This document shows, piece after piece, positions 1 to 12,004 of a DNA stretch of 64,000 nucleotides (within the stretch, counting starts at the first letter, position 1; each line of letters begins with the position of its first letter). Below the pieces are notes generated by a model. The model saw nothing but the letters and a program-made list of their open reading frames with translations, searched no databases and was not told where the DNA came from. The position numbers were made by a program, and so were the translations under genes. Origin of the DNA: Peromyscus leucopus (Eukaryota; Chordata; Mammalia; Rodentia; Cricetidae); contig NC_051072.1 in assembly GCF_004664715.2 (NCBI RefSeq), forward strand, positions 35,348,142 through 35,412,141. The letters are read 5' to 3'.

Positions 1-264
1 CTGTAAGGTGTTCTGTCCTTGTCCTCTTGTTTCTTAGTCCAATAGACTTAGCCCCTCCCTCCCCACACAGTAGTATGCCCCATGCATACTTCTATTAGAG
101 GCATTATTGCACTATATCACCATTTGTGCTTTGGTCTGAAGAAGTCCTAAGAGAGCTGCTATTTGTTTTTTTAAGCAGTTCTGAATACACAAGGCCCTTC
201 TGAATATACCCCTCATTCAGGCTGCAACCAGATGTTTCCAGAGTCTCGTGAAGAATGCACAGCT
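1..264. other. Unique sequence, nothing recognised
   Basis: Non-repetitive sequence before the first SINE. No splice-flanked ORF, RNA gene or repeat is visible to me. Confidence 0.4.
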
Positions 265-622
265 GGGATTGGGAGATGGCCCCGTGGACAAAACGCACGC
301 TGTGCAGCCATGAGGACCTGAGCTCAGTTCTCCAGAACCCAGGTAAGAACCAGGCATAGTCATGTACATCTGAAATGCTAGCTATGGGACAGCGGAGATA
401 GATGGAGCCAAGGGGCTTTCTGCTGGCCAGTCTAGCTGAACAGTGAGCTCCAGGGTCAGGGAAAGACTGTATCTCAGAAAAATAATGTGGAGAGCTACAG
501 AAGAAGACAAGCATTGTCAGTCTCCAGATGTCTATGTGTGCGTATGCATGTATGCATACACACATGCATGCACACACATGCACACACACATATGCACACA
601 CGTGCACACACAGAATGCACAC
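265..622 (+). repeat. B3-type SINE with CA-rich tail
   Basis: The tRNA-like head (gagatggccccgtgg, then gaggacctgagctcagttc) is followed by the B3 body (accaggcatagtcatgtac, ctggccagtctagctgaac, gagctccagg). A tail of alternating tgcaca/cacaca follows from about 525. The order matches the rodent B3 family. It is diverged, so probably old. Small ORFs across it are chance frames. Confidence 0.75.
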
Positions 623-815
623 CTGGAGGCAAAACACAGCTAGTATAACTCTATATTTTCTAATTAGCACAGTTAATGTCAGAATTGGTTTTGTTATTGC
701 TGAAATCAGAGGAATGCTGATTAGCACCAAGAAAGTCAGAGATGAGATCTGATGAGTTAAAAACAAAACAAAACAAACCAATGCGCTAAGTGGACTAGTT
801 AAAATTAGTTTCCAG
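623..815. other. Unique AT-rich spacer
   Basis: Short unique stretch with an aaacaaaacaaaacaaacc run near 765; nothing else recognised. Confidence 0.4.
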
Positions 816-1040
816 CAGTGGTTCTTAACCTTCCTAATGCTGCTACTCTTTAATACAGTTCCTCATGTTGTGCCAACCCCCAACCATTAAATTATTTTCA
901 TTACTACTTCATAACTGTAATTTTGCTACTGTTATGAATCATACTATAACTATCTGATATGCAGGAGGATGTCTGATGTGAGATCCTGGTAAAAAGGGAC
1001 CCCCTGCCCCCCAACTCAACCCACAGGTTGAGAACTGCTG
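816..1040 (+). mobile_element. URR1-like hAT (Charlie) DNA transposon
   Basis: The element begins cagtggttcttaacc and ends with the inverted counterpart ggttgagaactgctg. Between them is the URR1 body (cagttcctcatgttgtg, ttactacttcataactg, ttgctactgttatgaatc). It is non-autonomous, with no transposase frame. The 8-bp flanks are similar but decayed (gtttccag against gtttaggg), as expected of an old hAT target duplication. Confidence 0.85.
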
Positions 1041-2561
1041 GTTTAGGGGATCTTAACTCTTGTATGAAGAGGCCATCCACCTTGAATTATAACCTACACC
1101 CTTTGAATGGTCTCTGCCCTCTGGAGTCCAGCCATGAATGCTGCAGGATTCTGGTTGCTTCACATGATTGCCTCACTAACCACAGACTCTTGTGTCCTGG
1201 GTACTGTCTGAGAGACACCTGCATGCACACTTGGATAGAATATTTTTTTTATGGTTTACTAATACATACTTAGTTAGCAAGTCTTGTCTGGGCGGCAGCA
1301 TACGCCCCGCTTGTTTTGTTAGAACCCTCAATACATCTTCACAGAAGAGATGCTTATAGTCCTGGCTTAATAATTCCTCCATGGCTATCATTTGCATACG
1401 TTGTCCTTGCCACACATCAATTTCAGACCCACTGGAGTAGGTAGGACTGGATTTTGTCTTGTGGAATCGCTGTGAGTGGAAGTCATCTACAAAACGGAGT
1501 CGAACTGCTGAAAGGCCAGGCTTTCAGAGGACAGGACATGGCACCCCTGAAGTTCAGAAAACGCCATCCATGGCTGTCCCATCTCCATGGCGCTGTCACT
1601 CCCAGTGCCTATGCCAACAGCAGCCGCCGCCGCCACAGAACAGAACCATAAATACACACCATTAACGTCCACGAAGACCTCATTTCCTGAACCATGCAAA
1701 GCTGAAGCCGGCCACCTGCTCTGAACGGCCTGATATGCTCATTTCAAATGCAAACGCCTCACGGCATTCAGGCCTCTTACATTGGCACCTGTTCTTATGG
1801 GGCCCGGGAGTCTATGTTCGAGTCTTCCAAGTGGTGTTTAGCTAGTTAATAGCAAACTAATGGTGTGGGGGTGCAGATAAAAAAAAGCTGCAATTACGTA
1901 ACTATTCACGCTGATTATGAAAACTCATTTCAACTGCAGAAACATGAAAACACAGCAGAAATGTGCACAATACAGACAGGGCAAAACAGTATCACATCTC
2001 TCTAGAAAACACTTGTAACTTAGCCAGGCCCTGGCTGCCCCGAGGGAAATGTAGGGATCTCATTCCGTTCTGAGATGAGCCAATCTAAGCTACCTGGTAG
2101 AAGTCTTTCCAGGGCCCTTCAAGTGACATCGTGCTGGGTTTATCTCTTGGTCTCAGACTTAACCCCTTTAGCCCAAGTTCATTAGAGACTAACATGTTCT
2201 CTACATATTGAGAGCAAACTACTGAGGCCTGGAATGAGAGGAGAGGACCCCATGAAAGCACCCCTCTAAGAAATGCAGTGTCTAGGACCAACAGCAGTGT
2301 TTAACTCCTGCTCTCCATCTACGGACTCACAGAATCACCGGCCTCTTTCCCACCCACTCCAGCTCTCAGCATTCCCAAGGATGAATCCCTGACCCAGACA
2401 ACTGCTTTCCCTTAAAGCCCATAAAGGCCAGAAGAACAAAGCCATGAGGAGCCCCTAGTGCAGATAAACTTGTCACTAGTGGCTCATATCTCCCAATCAT
2501 CTCCTGAGGGAAATAGCAAGATAAAACAGGCATTTTGTTATTGTTCTAGAAAATGTTTCTT
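1041..2561. other. 1.5 kb unique sequence, candidate non-coding regulatory region
   Basis: No transposon is recognisable. The part from about 1290 to 1980 mixes GC-rich segments (a gccgccgccgcc run near 1622) with AT-rich homeodomain- or POU-like cores such as catttgcata (1388), atttcaaatgcaaa (1741), gctagttaatagc (1841) and gcaattacgtaa (1891). No ORF with plausible splice context covers it. Conservation would be needed to call it an enhancer. Confidence 0.3.
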
Positions 2562-2586
2562 AAAAAAAAAAAAAAAAAAAAAAAAA
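2562..2586 (+). repeat. Poly-A tract
   Basis: About 25 uninterrupted A residues. No SINE or L1 body was recognised directly upstream, so its origin is unclear. Confidence 0.9.
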
Positions 2587-4289
2587 CCAGGGTAAGTGTA
2601 GTGAAGTTCTTCATGGGAAAAATAGTTCACGATTACAGTTCTGTTATTCTTCTGGCCAGTCAGTGACCTCCTGAGGATGGGACACCACACACACAATGAT
2701 GCTAAGGTGGGGCGGGGGAGTGAGGGGTGTCTCAGGGACACAGACAACAAGGTTCCCACTCTTAGAAGATCTAGTCTAAGAGACAAAAGGACACCACAAA
2801 CAAGCCCATGGCACTCCACAGGGAAACTTAGAAGAATTTGTTCACATCTCCAGTTTCACTGTTAACCGCTGTGACCCACAGTTGGGTAGAGTCCACCTTG
2901 GGGGAAATGGCAGAGGAGAGACCTTCCTTCTTCAGGGAAGTGGAGGATCATGGGTAGCTCTTCAGGGTTAGCATCTGGATCCACATGAAGACAGCAACAG
3001 GAGACATGCAATCCAGCATGGCAGGCAGGGGCAGAGGACTGTTGGCTAGGATGTTCTCTTGGTATCTTTTTTCAGATAGTCCCTTCTCTACTTCTCATCC
3101 GGTACATCAAACAACACTTCTTCACATGGGGTTGAAAATAAAATAATGCTTAACACGTGGTACGAGTAGACATTGAATAAATGGGCAGTTGCCCTCCGGC
3201 ATAGAGTGAATAAATGTAAACTTGTTGAGAGGTTGAGGTCATCATAATAGAAATGGGAACCTCAGGTGTTTATATTTTCATTGCTTCTCCAGGAGATTAA
3301 TTCATCCCACCACACAGAAACTCTTGGGAATGGAATACATCGGAGGAAACACCCTCACTAATAATTTAGAATGTGTGTTAAAGATAATAAGTAAAAAGAC
3401 ATGCATGTTAGTGCCTATCAAAGGACATAACAGTTTATACTATCTCCCCTATAAGCAAGTCATAATACGTTTGAATTCAATGTCTAAAGAGTGAAGCATC
3501 TCTCAATTTGAAACACACTGGCCCACTGCCAATCAGTGCAGGTACTAACCTTGAGCAGCGAAAATGTTCAAGCCTAGACAAGTTTCAGTGAATTGGGTGA
3601 TAACGCCAAATGGCCTCAGACCTTTCAAGATAACCATGAGGAGAAAGCAGAGGTGAAAAGCCAACCCCAGGGAGATATATATAAACAATTGTTTATGTAG
3701 GTGATTCCTAATGTTAGCCATTAAAATTAAACCGACTCTCATTTGGCAAGTGCTTTATGTATTAGGGTGCAATACACTTTGCATAACCCACTTGTGATTT
3801 CTGTTTTTCCAGATAGAGAACAGAAGAAAACTTTGTTCTTCCTTTTGTCCCCTTCTGTTTCATAGAGGGGTGTACTTCCGGTCAGGGAGGAAGAGGCTGC
3901 ATTCAATGGCCAGGGTGTATTTAGCGAGTGACTGTTGGCTGATGTGTAGGTGGAAGAAACTCTGGAAATGTAGTGCTGGGCTAATATGAGCATAGCTGAC
4001 CTTACACTTAGTCTGGAGCTTTCGGGAGAGGAAGAGTGACCAGACCCGAAAGAGTCTCACGTGGAGGAAGCTGCTCAGAGAGAGAATGGAGACTTCCACT
4101 TCAGCCAGCAGCCCCAGCTGACTTTATGGGAAATGAATCGGGGGCATAAACACGCAGGTACCAGTTTCTCTTTTCTTTTGGCCAAATCCATCCAGAAGGA
4201 AGAGGGGGGAGAGAAGCCCACCATTGTCGCTCATCCCCCGAGGTAGAGAGCAACACAGAGAGACAGTCTAGAGAACAAGCAGCGTCTGG
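2587..4289. other. Unique sequence, possible MIR remnant near 3145
   Basis: 1.7 kb without a recognised rodent repeat. A short stretch near 3145-3190 (gagtagacattgaataaatgg) resembles the 3' end of an MIR or L2 but is too short to call. The minus-strand ORFs of 79-84 codons near 3740-4100 have no recognisable domain. Confidence 0.35.
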
Positions 4290-4870
4290 CAGGAGAACAG
4301 CCATGTTTCCCTGCTTCCTGTTCTGCCGCGATGCATGCTGGGAGGACCAGCTGCACAATTCTGTCACCACAGAGCAGCCTGCCGCCATGCCTTCCCCTGT
4401 ATAAGGGACTGTACCCCCTCACTCATAATTGAAAGACTACCTTGAATATCAGAAGACACATTGGGATTTTTAACAGTGATGGAGCTGTTCAAGAGTATGG
4501 ACTTTTGAAGTTGGATTGGCTGTATTTGCATCATAAGACATCCGTGAGACTATGGGGGTCAGGGGTGGGATGCTATGGTTTGAATGTGAAATGTCCCTTT
4601 AAGGTTCATGGGCTTAAACACTTTGGTCCCCCACCGGTGGCTCTGTTTTGGAAAGTTGTAGAACCTTTAGAAGTTAAAGCCTCACCACAGGAAGTGGGTC
4701 ACTGGGGGCAAGCCTTGCGATTTTATAACTAACTCCACTTCCTGTCCATTTTATGCTTCCTGTTCTGTAATAATGTGAGATGGAGTGTCCCAGCTGCACA
4801 CTTCTGTTACCATGGAGATGCCTGCAGCCATGCATTTCCCCTCAAATATCCACCCTTTGACTTCTTTAAA
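4290..4870 (+). mobile_element. MaLR-type element: LTR remnant, short internal piece, LTR
   Basis: Two segments are homologous to each other (about 4306-4400 and 4750-4850): both run from gcttcctgttctg through cagctgcaca and cttctgt or attctgt to ccatgc...tcccct. Between them lies a short internal piece ending in a polypurine tract (gggggtcaggggtggga, 4554-4570). The second LTR starts directly after it with tgctatggtttgaatgtg at 4571. That order is the 3' end of an LTR retrotransposon. The text resembles the MT/ORR1 group of rodent MaLRs. Most of the internal region is deleted. Confidence 0.65.
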
Positions 4871-4924
4871 AAAGACCAAAACCTATGCTGAGGTAGAAGA
4901 CAGGACAGATGAAAAAAAGAGGAG

Positions 4925-5032
4925 CTAGGTTGGGCACAACACTCAAGAGACTGGACAGTAGTACAGGGCTACATAGTGAGCTCTAGGCCAGTCAGGGCTA
5001 CACAGTGAAACTCTGTCTTTAAAAACTAGAAA
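4925..5032 (+). repeat. Diverged B1 SINE fragment
   Basis: The 3' half of a B1 is visible: tacatagtgagctctaggcc, agtcagggctacacagtgaa, then actctgtctttaaaaa. The 5' part is badly decayed. Confidence 0.6.
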
Positions 5033-5040
5033 CTGGTTAA

Positions 5041-5128
5041 TGTATTATCAGATGGGGCTCCCATAACAAAATACCACAATCTGCGTAGCTTTAAAAGTAT
5101 AAATTGTTAGAAGTATAAGACCAAAGAG
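5041..5128 (-). mobile_element. MLT1-like MaLR LTR, part 1 of 2
   Basis: Antisense MLT1 text (ggggctcccataacaaaata, ccacaatctgc). It resumes at 5449 after an ORR1 insertion, so both pieces come from one ancient LTR. Confidence 0.6.
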
Positions 5129-5448
5129 TGGTAGTTTGAAATAAGATGGCCCCCAAAGGGAGTGGGGCTACTAGGAAATGTGGCCTTGTTGGAGGAAGTG
5201 TGTCACTATGGAAGCAGGTTTAGAGGTCTCATACATGCTCAAGATACCACCCAATGTCTCAGTCTGCTTCCTGTTGCCTTCTGATCAAGATGTAGCCAGC
5301 ACCACATCTGCCTGCATGCTACCATGCTCCCCACCATGACGGTAATGGACTAAACCTTTGAACTGTAAGCCACCCCAATGAAATGTTTTCCTTTATAAGA
5401 GTTGCTATGGTGATGGTGTCTCTTCACAGCAACAGAAACCCTAAGACA
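5129..5448 (+). mobile_element. ORR1 MaLR solo LTR inserted in an MLT1
   Basis: Starts tggtagtttgaaataaga. It contains gtggccttgttggaggaag, tgtgtcactatgg, ctgtaagccaccccaatgaa and ttcctttataagagttgc, and ends gcaacagaaaccctaagaca. The order is that of the rodent ORR1 LTR. Flanking MLT1 sequence on both sides gives the order of insertion. Confidence 0.85.
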
Positions 5449-5690
5449 CCGAGTATCAGTAGGTTTGGTTTGCCTTTCTTACTGTGTCCCCAGGTGGCTG
5501 CTCCTCTCTAAGCATGCACCCCTGATATCCAGTCATACAGAATTAGGACCTCACTCACTCTCTTTGTTACCTCATCGAACTATAATTACCTTTTCCAAGG
5601 TCCTTGCTCCCAAGACAGTCACATTGGAATTTGGAAAGAAGCTATACAGTTCAGTCCATAATAACAGTTGGCTGGAGAGTTTACACCACT
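5449..5690 (-). mobile_element. MLT1-like MaLR LTR, part 2 of 2
   Basis: Continuation of the antisense MLT1: agtcatacagaattaggacc, tcactcactctctttgttacc, ttgctcccaagacagtcaca, ttggaatttgg. Disrupted by the ORR1 at 5129-5448. Confidence 0.6.
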
Positions 5691-7317
5691 AATGAGCCCT
5701 TTAAATAATTGCAGTATGTAGGTAATTGGAGTAGACCACAGAGCTCCCCCCAAACACCCTCTTTTTAATTTGATCACTACAACAATATTTCACCCAACCT
5801 CCTTTTCTTGATATTGGACATTTATTTCTGCCCATCTGTCTCTAGAGACCCCAAGACCTAAACTCTGACCTTGGCCATTGATTTGCAGACACCACACCCA
5901 GAGAACTTGACTCTAACCTGGACCTTCATTCAATCGGTGAATGACTCTGTCTTCTTTCCAGCATCAAAAAGCCACAGTCTCTTTTTCTGAGTCTGGGGAG
6001 TTGGGCTCCTACCACTGTGTCCTCCAGCCCAGACTAGTTCTGAGTAGAGACAGAAGGCATTTATTTGTGGGAATTGTCATCCCGTGACATAGTCGTGGGA
6101 AAAACATTTTAAATGTTATTCTTAGTTGAGACTCGAGCCTAGGTTTTTTGTTTCGTTTTGTTTTTTAAATAGCAGTTAGCTCCCATCTGTCCTATATGGA
6201 TCTACCCCTGGATAGTTCTGTGGTGTCAGGGAAAGGGACAGAGCACCCTGTGTTAGGGATCAACAAGTCATCATTCTGTGACTTAACAAGGTCATTCAGG
6301 AAGAAATCAAGAGCAACGTCACTGTTCACAAAGAAATGGAAAGCCGTGGCTCAGTGTGGCATTCACAGGCCGTTCAGGTATCAGAGAAGGGTTAACAGCT
6401 GAGCCTTCTGGCTGCTCATTAAGCCATCCTCATTCCTGATGAGATGGGTGGGCTGAAGCCAGGATGCCCAGGAGACAAGAGCTGCTTAGTGTGGCCTCTA
6501 ATAAAATGCCTTGAATACATTGCCTCCGAGGCTGTAGACAGCTACTGTGCTAAATTATTCATCCTGACTTTTACTGGGTATCTTCCTCCCATTTCAATTA
6601 CTTGGGATTTTTATAGAAAATTGGCTGTGGGAATTTGACCCCTCCAACTGCCTGGTAATAATCTGGCCTGAAGAGCAAACACAGCATGGGTTAGTTCTGG
6701 GGCAAGCAGAGCGTTCTCAGAAGGACTTGAGAGAAGCTGCCCTGGGCTGCGCAGACAGCTAGAAATCCGTCTCCCAAAAAAATGATGCTATCTATTTGCG
6801 AGAATCTGTGCTATTTATGTTGTAGTGGGAAACGTTAGAAATATCACTCATACCAAGATTTGAAGCCGGTTTGTTTAAAATAGCAAACCAGCCTTGTTAT
6901 AAAATGCTTTGACTGCTAACTGGGGGGCCCATGAAGGCACCTTTGAACATCTGTATCAAAATATAAATATTTTTCAAAGGAGGCTCCTGTAGCCTAGCAT
7001 TTGACTTGTGATTCTCTTGTTAGAGGCACCTGAGTGCTAGGAAGACAGTTGAGGAAGTCTCGTTGTATACATACATGATGGTTAGCAGACTTGTAGATAT
7101 GTTATAGTCTCTGTTCCTATTTGTCTGCATTATTTCACGGAATGGTGACAATCAGCCAGCAAGTGAACAGCTATTTGAACCCAAGTTTGCAAATGACAGA
7201 ACAGGTTCTGAGGAAATAAATGACTCTGGGAATTCACACAACTTTGTAAATCGTGATCTCAATCTCATAGCCTGAGTCTTCATCGCAACTGTATTAACTT
7301 ATTTAGTTTTTAAAATA
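5691..7317. other. 1.6 kb unique sequence, candidate conserved region at 6430-7000
   Basis: No repeat recognised. The part around 6430-7000 is even in composition and contains several AT-rich motif-like cores (gctaaattattcatcc, catttcaattacttggga, atagcaaaccagcc, ctaactgg). This resembles sequence that stays conserved between mammals, but I cannot align it. ORFs are short and lack splice context. Confidence 0.3.
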
Positions 7318-7351
7318 TTTAACATCGTGTGCGTGTGCATGTGTGTGTGCC

Positions 7352-7386
<35 letters not shown>

Positions 7387-7488
7387 CAGGAATTGGTTCT
7401 CTCCTTCCACCTTGTGGGTCCTGGGTATTGAACTCGGGTTATCAGGCTTGGCAGCGGGCATCTTTACCAGCTGACCATTTATCTGGTG
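7318..7488 (-). repeat. tRNA-derived B2/B3-class SINE with GT tail
   Basis: On the plus strand a GT-rich tail (7355-7383, about 14 GT units) is followed by ggttctctccttccacc, ttgtgggtcctgggtattga, actcgggttatcaggcttgg and cagcgggcatctttaccagc. This is the reverse complement of a tRNA-like SINE head, so the element reads on the minus strand. Confidence 0.7.
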
Positions 7489-7589
7489 CTTGCAGACTAT
7501 AATATTTTAAAGTTAAGCTATGCTTGAAGGGGATAAGTAAATAGGAGTAAATAGATAAGTAAATGCTAACCCTCTGGTTCACACTATAA

Positions 7590-7929
7590 TGGGATTCTTG
7601 AATATCGCTCTAAAGGTCCTTGTGTTAAAGGCGTAGTCCCTAGTCTGTGGCACTGTTGGGAGGTGGTGGACCCTTTAGAAGGACAAGCCCTTGAAGGGGA
7701 CATTGGGAGTCCAGCCATTTCTCTCTCTTTTGGCTTCTTAGGATTCCAGGAGGTGAGCATCTTGCTTGCCTGTCATGAAGCACCACCTCACCACAGGCCC
7801 ACAGCAGGAGGGGCAGTTGATCATGTGAACCAAAATAAACGTCTGGAACTATGGATCAAAATAAACCTTTTCTATTTTTAAGTTGAGTGTTTCAGGTGTT
7901 TTGTTGCAGTAACACAAAGTTGACTAGCA
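7590..7929 (+). mobile_element. Old MaLR-like LTR relic
   Basis: Recognisable text: cactgttgggaggtggtgga, ccctttagaaggacaagccc, ttgaaggggacattggga, accaaaataaac, ttttgttgcagtaacacaaa and gttgactagca. The layout (aataaa-like signal followed by a ...gactaaca-like end) is that of a mammalian MaLR LTR. Subfamily not assigned. Confidence 0.5.
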
Positions 7930-8628
7930 GGTTGTTGGCATCCCATAGGCAATGCAAATGATTTCCTTTCTTAATGTCAATAGTATAGATTGCTGTTGGT
8001 TCTTCTGCCCCCAAGCCCACTATATCATGTTTTCCATCGTGGTCTCAGTCTTACTTCATTCCTAGCTAGAGGATCATTTCCTGATAGGAGACCTGGGTGT
8101 ATCAGAACATGAGGCCCGGGTTACATACTCCTCGTTTTCAGGTGTGTCTAGCAGCCAGCGGGGCAATAAGATTCACCCTGGAGGCATGAAGAGTCCTTTG
8201 CTCAAAGTTAGATGTAGGATAAAAGGCCCGAGTCTGAAGGAGATCAAGCAGAATCTGTGGATGTTTTTCTTTTTGCTAAACCCCTTAGAACATGTGCCAT
8301 TCCCTAGAGATGAAGCATAGAAACTACTAGAGGGGTCTCTGTGTGGCTTTCCGTAAGTACTGGGTAGATGCAAGGTCATCCTACGTTGCTGTACTTCAGT
8401 AAGGGCATGGCCGGGGCAAGAGGTCAGCATGGCTCTGAGAAAGGAAGACAGGGGAGGTCATGTGGCTTAACCCAGATCTGCAGTGAGGCAAGAGTCAGTC
8501 TCCAAGATGACAAGGAGGAACTTAGAAGGGACCACATAGACAGCTATGACAAGAGAAAGTGGTGCTGTTTGGTCACAGTATGTCATCTCTGTTCCCACAT
8601 TCAGTTATAAGTCCCGGAGTTCCTCAAT

Positions 8629-8629
<1 letters not shown>
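7930..8629. other. Unique sequence
   Basis: Nothing recognised beyond short chance ORFs on both strands. Confidence 0.4.

Positions 8630-8683
<54 letters not shown>
8630..8683. repeat. (GT)n microsatellite
   Basis: About 26 uninterrupted GT dinucleotides. It is likely polymorphic and could adopt Z-DNA. Confidence 0.97.
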
Positions 8684-8684
<1 letters not shown>

Positions 8685-11626
8685 GTATGCAGGAAGATTA
8701 TAAGGAACCTTAGAACTTCCTAAACATGTATGAGATGGGGAGTTTGAGCTCAGTAAATACTGTCCTGTTGCCATTAGGGAGCTTCATAGACCAGCCCAAA
8801 TTAAGGGGGAAAAAAATCCCTCATTTTTAGCTTTTGAAGATTTGGAGAATTATGCAAAGAAAGACAAGTAAGGTTCCCCCCAACATGAGCCTCAGGAGGG
8901 GCTTTCAGAGCCATTCAGATCTCATTAGATCCAACATTCTCCACCACACCCCCCCATGCCTTCAACATTCAGAACACACACTAACTACTTAGCATAGGAA
9001 CAAACAGAAAAATCCTTTTAGCTGAGTTATGAGTATGCAGATCTTTAGAAACGTGCCCACTTCACTATGAAGAATGTGACTAGACAGGATCACAGTTCTA
9101 TAGATGATCACAGGCAGCCACCGAGACTTGGCCAGTAGACCACCGAGGAACCTGAAAACACACATTAACTGAATCCACACGTGTCACCCAGCACCTCACT
9201 AAATCAAACCAGCCTGAAGCTGACGAACTCCAATGTGAGCTGGATTCTGTCTATCAAATGTGGCATATCTACTATGTACTCTCCGTGGTCCTCAGAAACA
9301 GTATCCCTGGTGATCACGTTTCTTGGTTTTCAAGTTATTCCCTACTTCTCTACTTTGTGGCTCTTCGTCATTCATTGGAAGAGAGAGAGTCAGGCTCCAT
9401 TGGGCTGTTGCTGGCAACCCACAGTCTTGGGGTTTAATTGAACTCTTTCTAGTGATCAACTACTTCACAGAGGCTTGGTTTCCTAGTGTATTTTACCACG
9501 AGCCAGTCATGATAAACAGATACAGCAGAAGTGAACGGAACAGAAACCCAGGCCTCTGTTCTGTAGATCCTGGAGCAGCCGGAGTGACACAGTCTACACA
9601 TTGTTTACCCTGGTTACTGCTTCAGGGGAATTTTGAAGAGCAATTTTCTTCATAACCTCAAGGCCAATGTTTCAGAACTGTGCTGCAAGTGCATGATCCT
9701 GTGGCAAGAGATTCATGGAGATTTCAGCTACTCCATTTCCTGTTTCATTGATCAAAGAAGAGAAACTGTACTTGTCCACAGCGGGATTTCAAGATTTTTC
9801 TAGTAATAGAAACTATCAATCCAAAGCAGGTGGGCCTGAGGTCTACAGACACAGAATAGTTCCTTCTTGATCTTGGGCTGAGAAGTTCCGCTGTCAGGAA
9901 GACAACAGAAGATAAAAGTACTGTCTGAACTGGATTCGTACCCTCATGCCCATATGTGCCTTTTGAGAGGTAGGTGTCCCATTGGAGGGCTGCAGCAGGC
10001 TTTACAGAAAGCAGGGACATGGCTGTAGGGGGTATTTAGCCCCAAAGGAGTGTAGCTTGGCCAACGGTCTGGGTTTTACGTGAATACAGCCCCAAGGTTA
10101 AGCTCATAGGCTGGGAAGGAGTGTGGGCTGTCTCCTCAAGTGCCCCCTCATTCATGAAATAGTTGAAGCCACAGTGGCCACCAGCTGTGTGGCATGGACT
10201 TTTCATTCTGTGTGGCATGTCCATGAGCAAGTTTCCATACACCTACAGTCTAGGGTCAGAAGAAGTCTAATTTTCATTTCAGCAAGATCCCATTAATTTC
10301 TGCTGCCTAACTATAAACAAACAACAAACAAATAAGCCAAGGACAGCTACTTCTTAGGCATTGACTTGTGCCCAGGGATGAATTTCATGGGCAACTGTAA
10401 AGGACATGCGCCTGTGTCTTCCACTTGACATTGTGTTGTCTCTATGTTTTTCTGTGGAATTGTGACATTGGAAAATGGTGTACCCTCAAGTTTCCCCACG
10501 GGAAGAGAATTCATGAGTAAGGTTTGATAAGGGACTGTGTGTCATCTCGGCCTTTTCAATGTGTCTTACCTTGTCTCTACCAGTTTCCTGTCTAGACATC
10601 ACTGCCTTAGTTTGACTGACACCATGTGCAGCCTGACCAATAACAGTGTCTGTATCTGGGTCTCCAATTCCCCGCTCCAAGTGGCTGCTCCAGGGAAAAA
10701 GCACAAGTATGAACACATCCTTCCCCTGCAGGGACAGTGCCCATGTTGGCCCCTGCCCAGCCTTCCCGATCACTGAGCTACTGCTTTAGTCTGGCACTGC
10801 TGATAACACAGCTTTCAGGAGAAGCCAGGTGTTCGCCAGCTATGTTGGTTCTGTGGGGAGACCCAAGAGATGGCTGGTGATGATCCGAGAGAGCTCACTC
10901 AGAGGCTGTTGGAAAGCACGAATTCCTATCCACGCCCCCAGTCTCTCTCTTCCATGCTACTCCTTTGCTCTTGGACCTCAACCTCTTCTCCCCCTGCGCA
11001 GGGACTATCTGTCTACTTAGCTGAATGAGGATATGGGTTTGACATCTCTTCCTGAGTTGGTCGCTTGCTGCTCTATCCTGACTCGATTTCCTCAGCACAT
11101 CTGGGGTGCCTACACTGGACGCTCCTTCAGGCTCAGAAAGTCTTCAACCCACAGTGTCCACAGTCTCGGGGGCTGAGTTACTGCTTATTCAATGGTGATG
11201 GTTTGCCTAAGCACCTTTTCATATTTCACTGCTCACGAAAGCATTGTTGAAAACACTTACTTGAAAGTTATTTTATTTGTTTGTTTTCCATGGGATTTAC
11301 ATATTGGCTCTTGGGAAATTCTTGTCACACTTTGTACCTCAGTGTCCTCGTCTCTCAGGACATCATCATATGTATTTGTGGCTATAGCATCCTGTCCTCC
11401 TATCCTGCAACAGCCTTTAAAGGCTGTAAGCAAGAGACTCTGTAGATGTCTGAGCAGTGAGTGCAACGTTGCTGGAAAAACCCAAACCTTACATCTGTAT
11501 TAACCACACTTTAAAAGTCCAATTAAAATTCCAGATTTCACTTTTCCATGCTCTCGAATTTTGATACTGTTTGTGTAGAAAAAAAAAAAAAAAACATTTA
11601 AAGCTAATCAAAACAGATGACAATTA
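8684..11626. other. 2.9 kb unique sequence with no recognised feature
   Basis: The longest stretch of this half without a transposon that I can identify. It includes a cccaccccccc run near 8945, an acaaacaacaaacaaata tract near 10318 and a poly-A run at 11579-11594. ORFs reach only about 110 codons and show no domain. I see nothing that supports an exon. Confidence 0.4.
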
Positions 11627-12004
11627 TGTCTTAGTTAGAGTTTCTATTGCCATGATAAAACACCATAACCTAAAGCAACTTGGGAAGGAAAGGGTTTATT
11701 TCATCTTGCATCTTATAATCCATCATCTAGAGAATCAAGGACAGGAAATCAAGGCAGGAACCTGGAGGCAGGAACTGACACAGAGACCATGGAGAGTGTT
11801 GCTCACTGACTTGCTCCTCACGGCGTCTTCCTTATATACCCAAGGACTACCTGCCCAGGGGTAGCACCACCACATTAATTGTTAATCAAGAAAAGGCCCC
11901 ACAGGCTTGCCAATGGGCCAATCTGACCGGAGGATTTCCTCAATTGAGGTTCTCCCTTCCCAGATGATTCGAGCTTGTGTCAACTTGACAAAAGAACCAG
12001 CCGG
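11627..12004 (-). mobile_element. MT/ORR1-type MaLR-like LTR, antisense
   Basis: The plus strand starts tgtcttagttagagtttcta, continues ttgccatgataaaacaccat and gcaacttgggaaggaaaggg tttatttc, and ends gcttgtgtcaacttgaca aaagaaccagccggga. The antisense reading places a poly-A signal (aaataaa region) and the ...aaactctaactaagaca end at 11627. Abundant in rodents; precise subfamily uncertain. Confidence 0.65.

Noticed and set aside
104..781. 225-codon minus-strand ORF
   Set aside because: Runs through a B3 SINE and its CA tail; composition explains the Cys/Val/His run.
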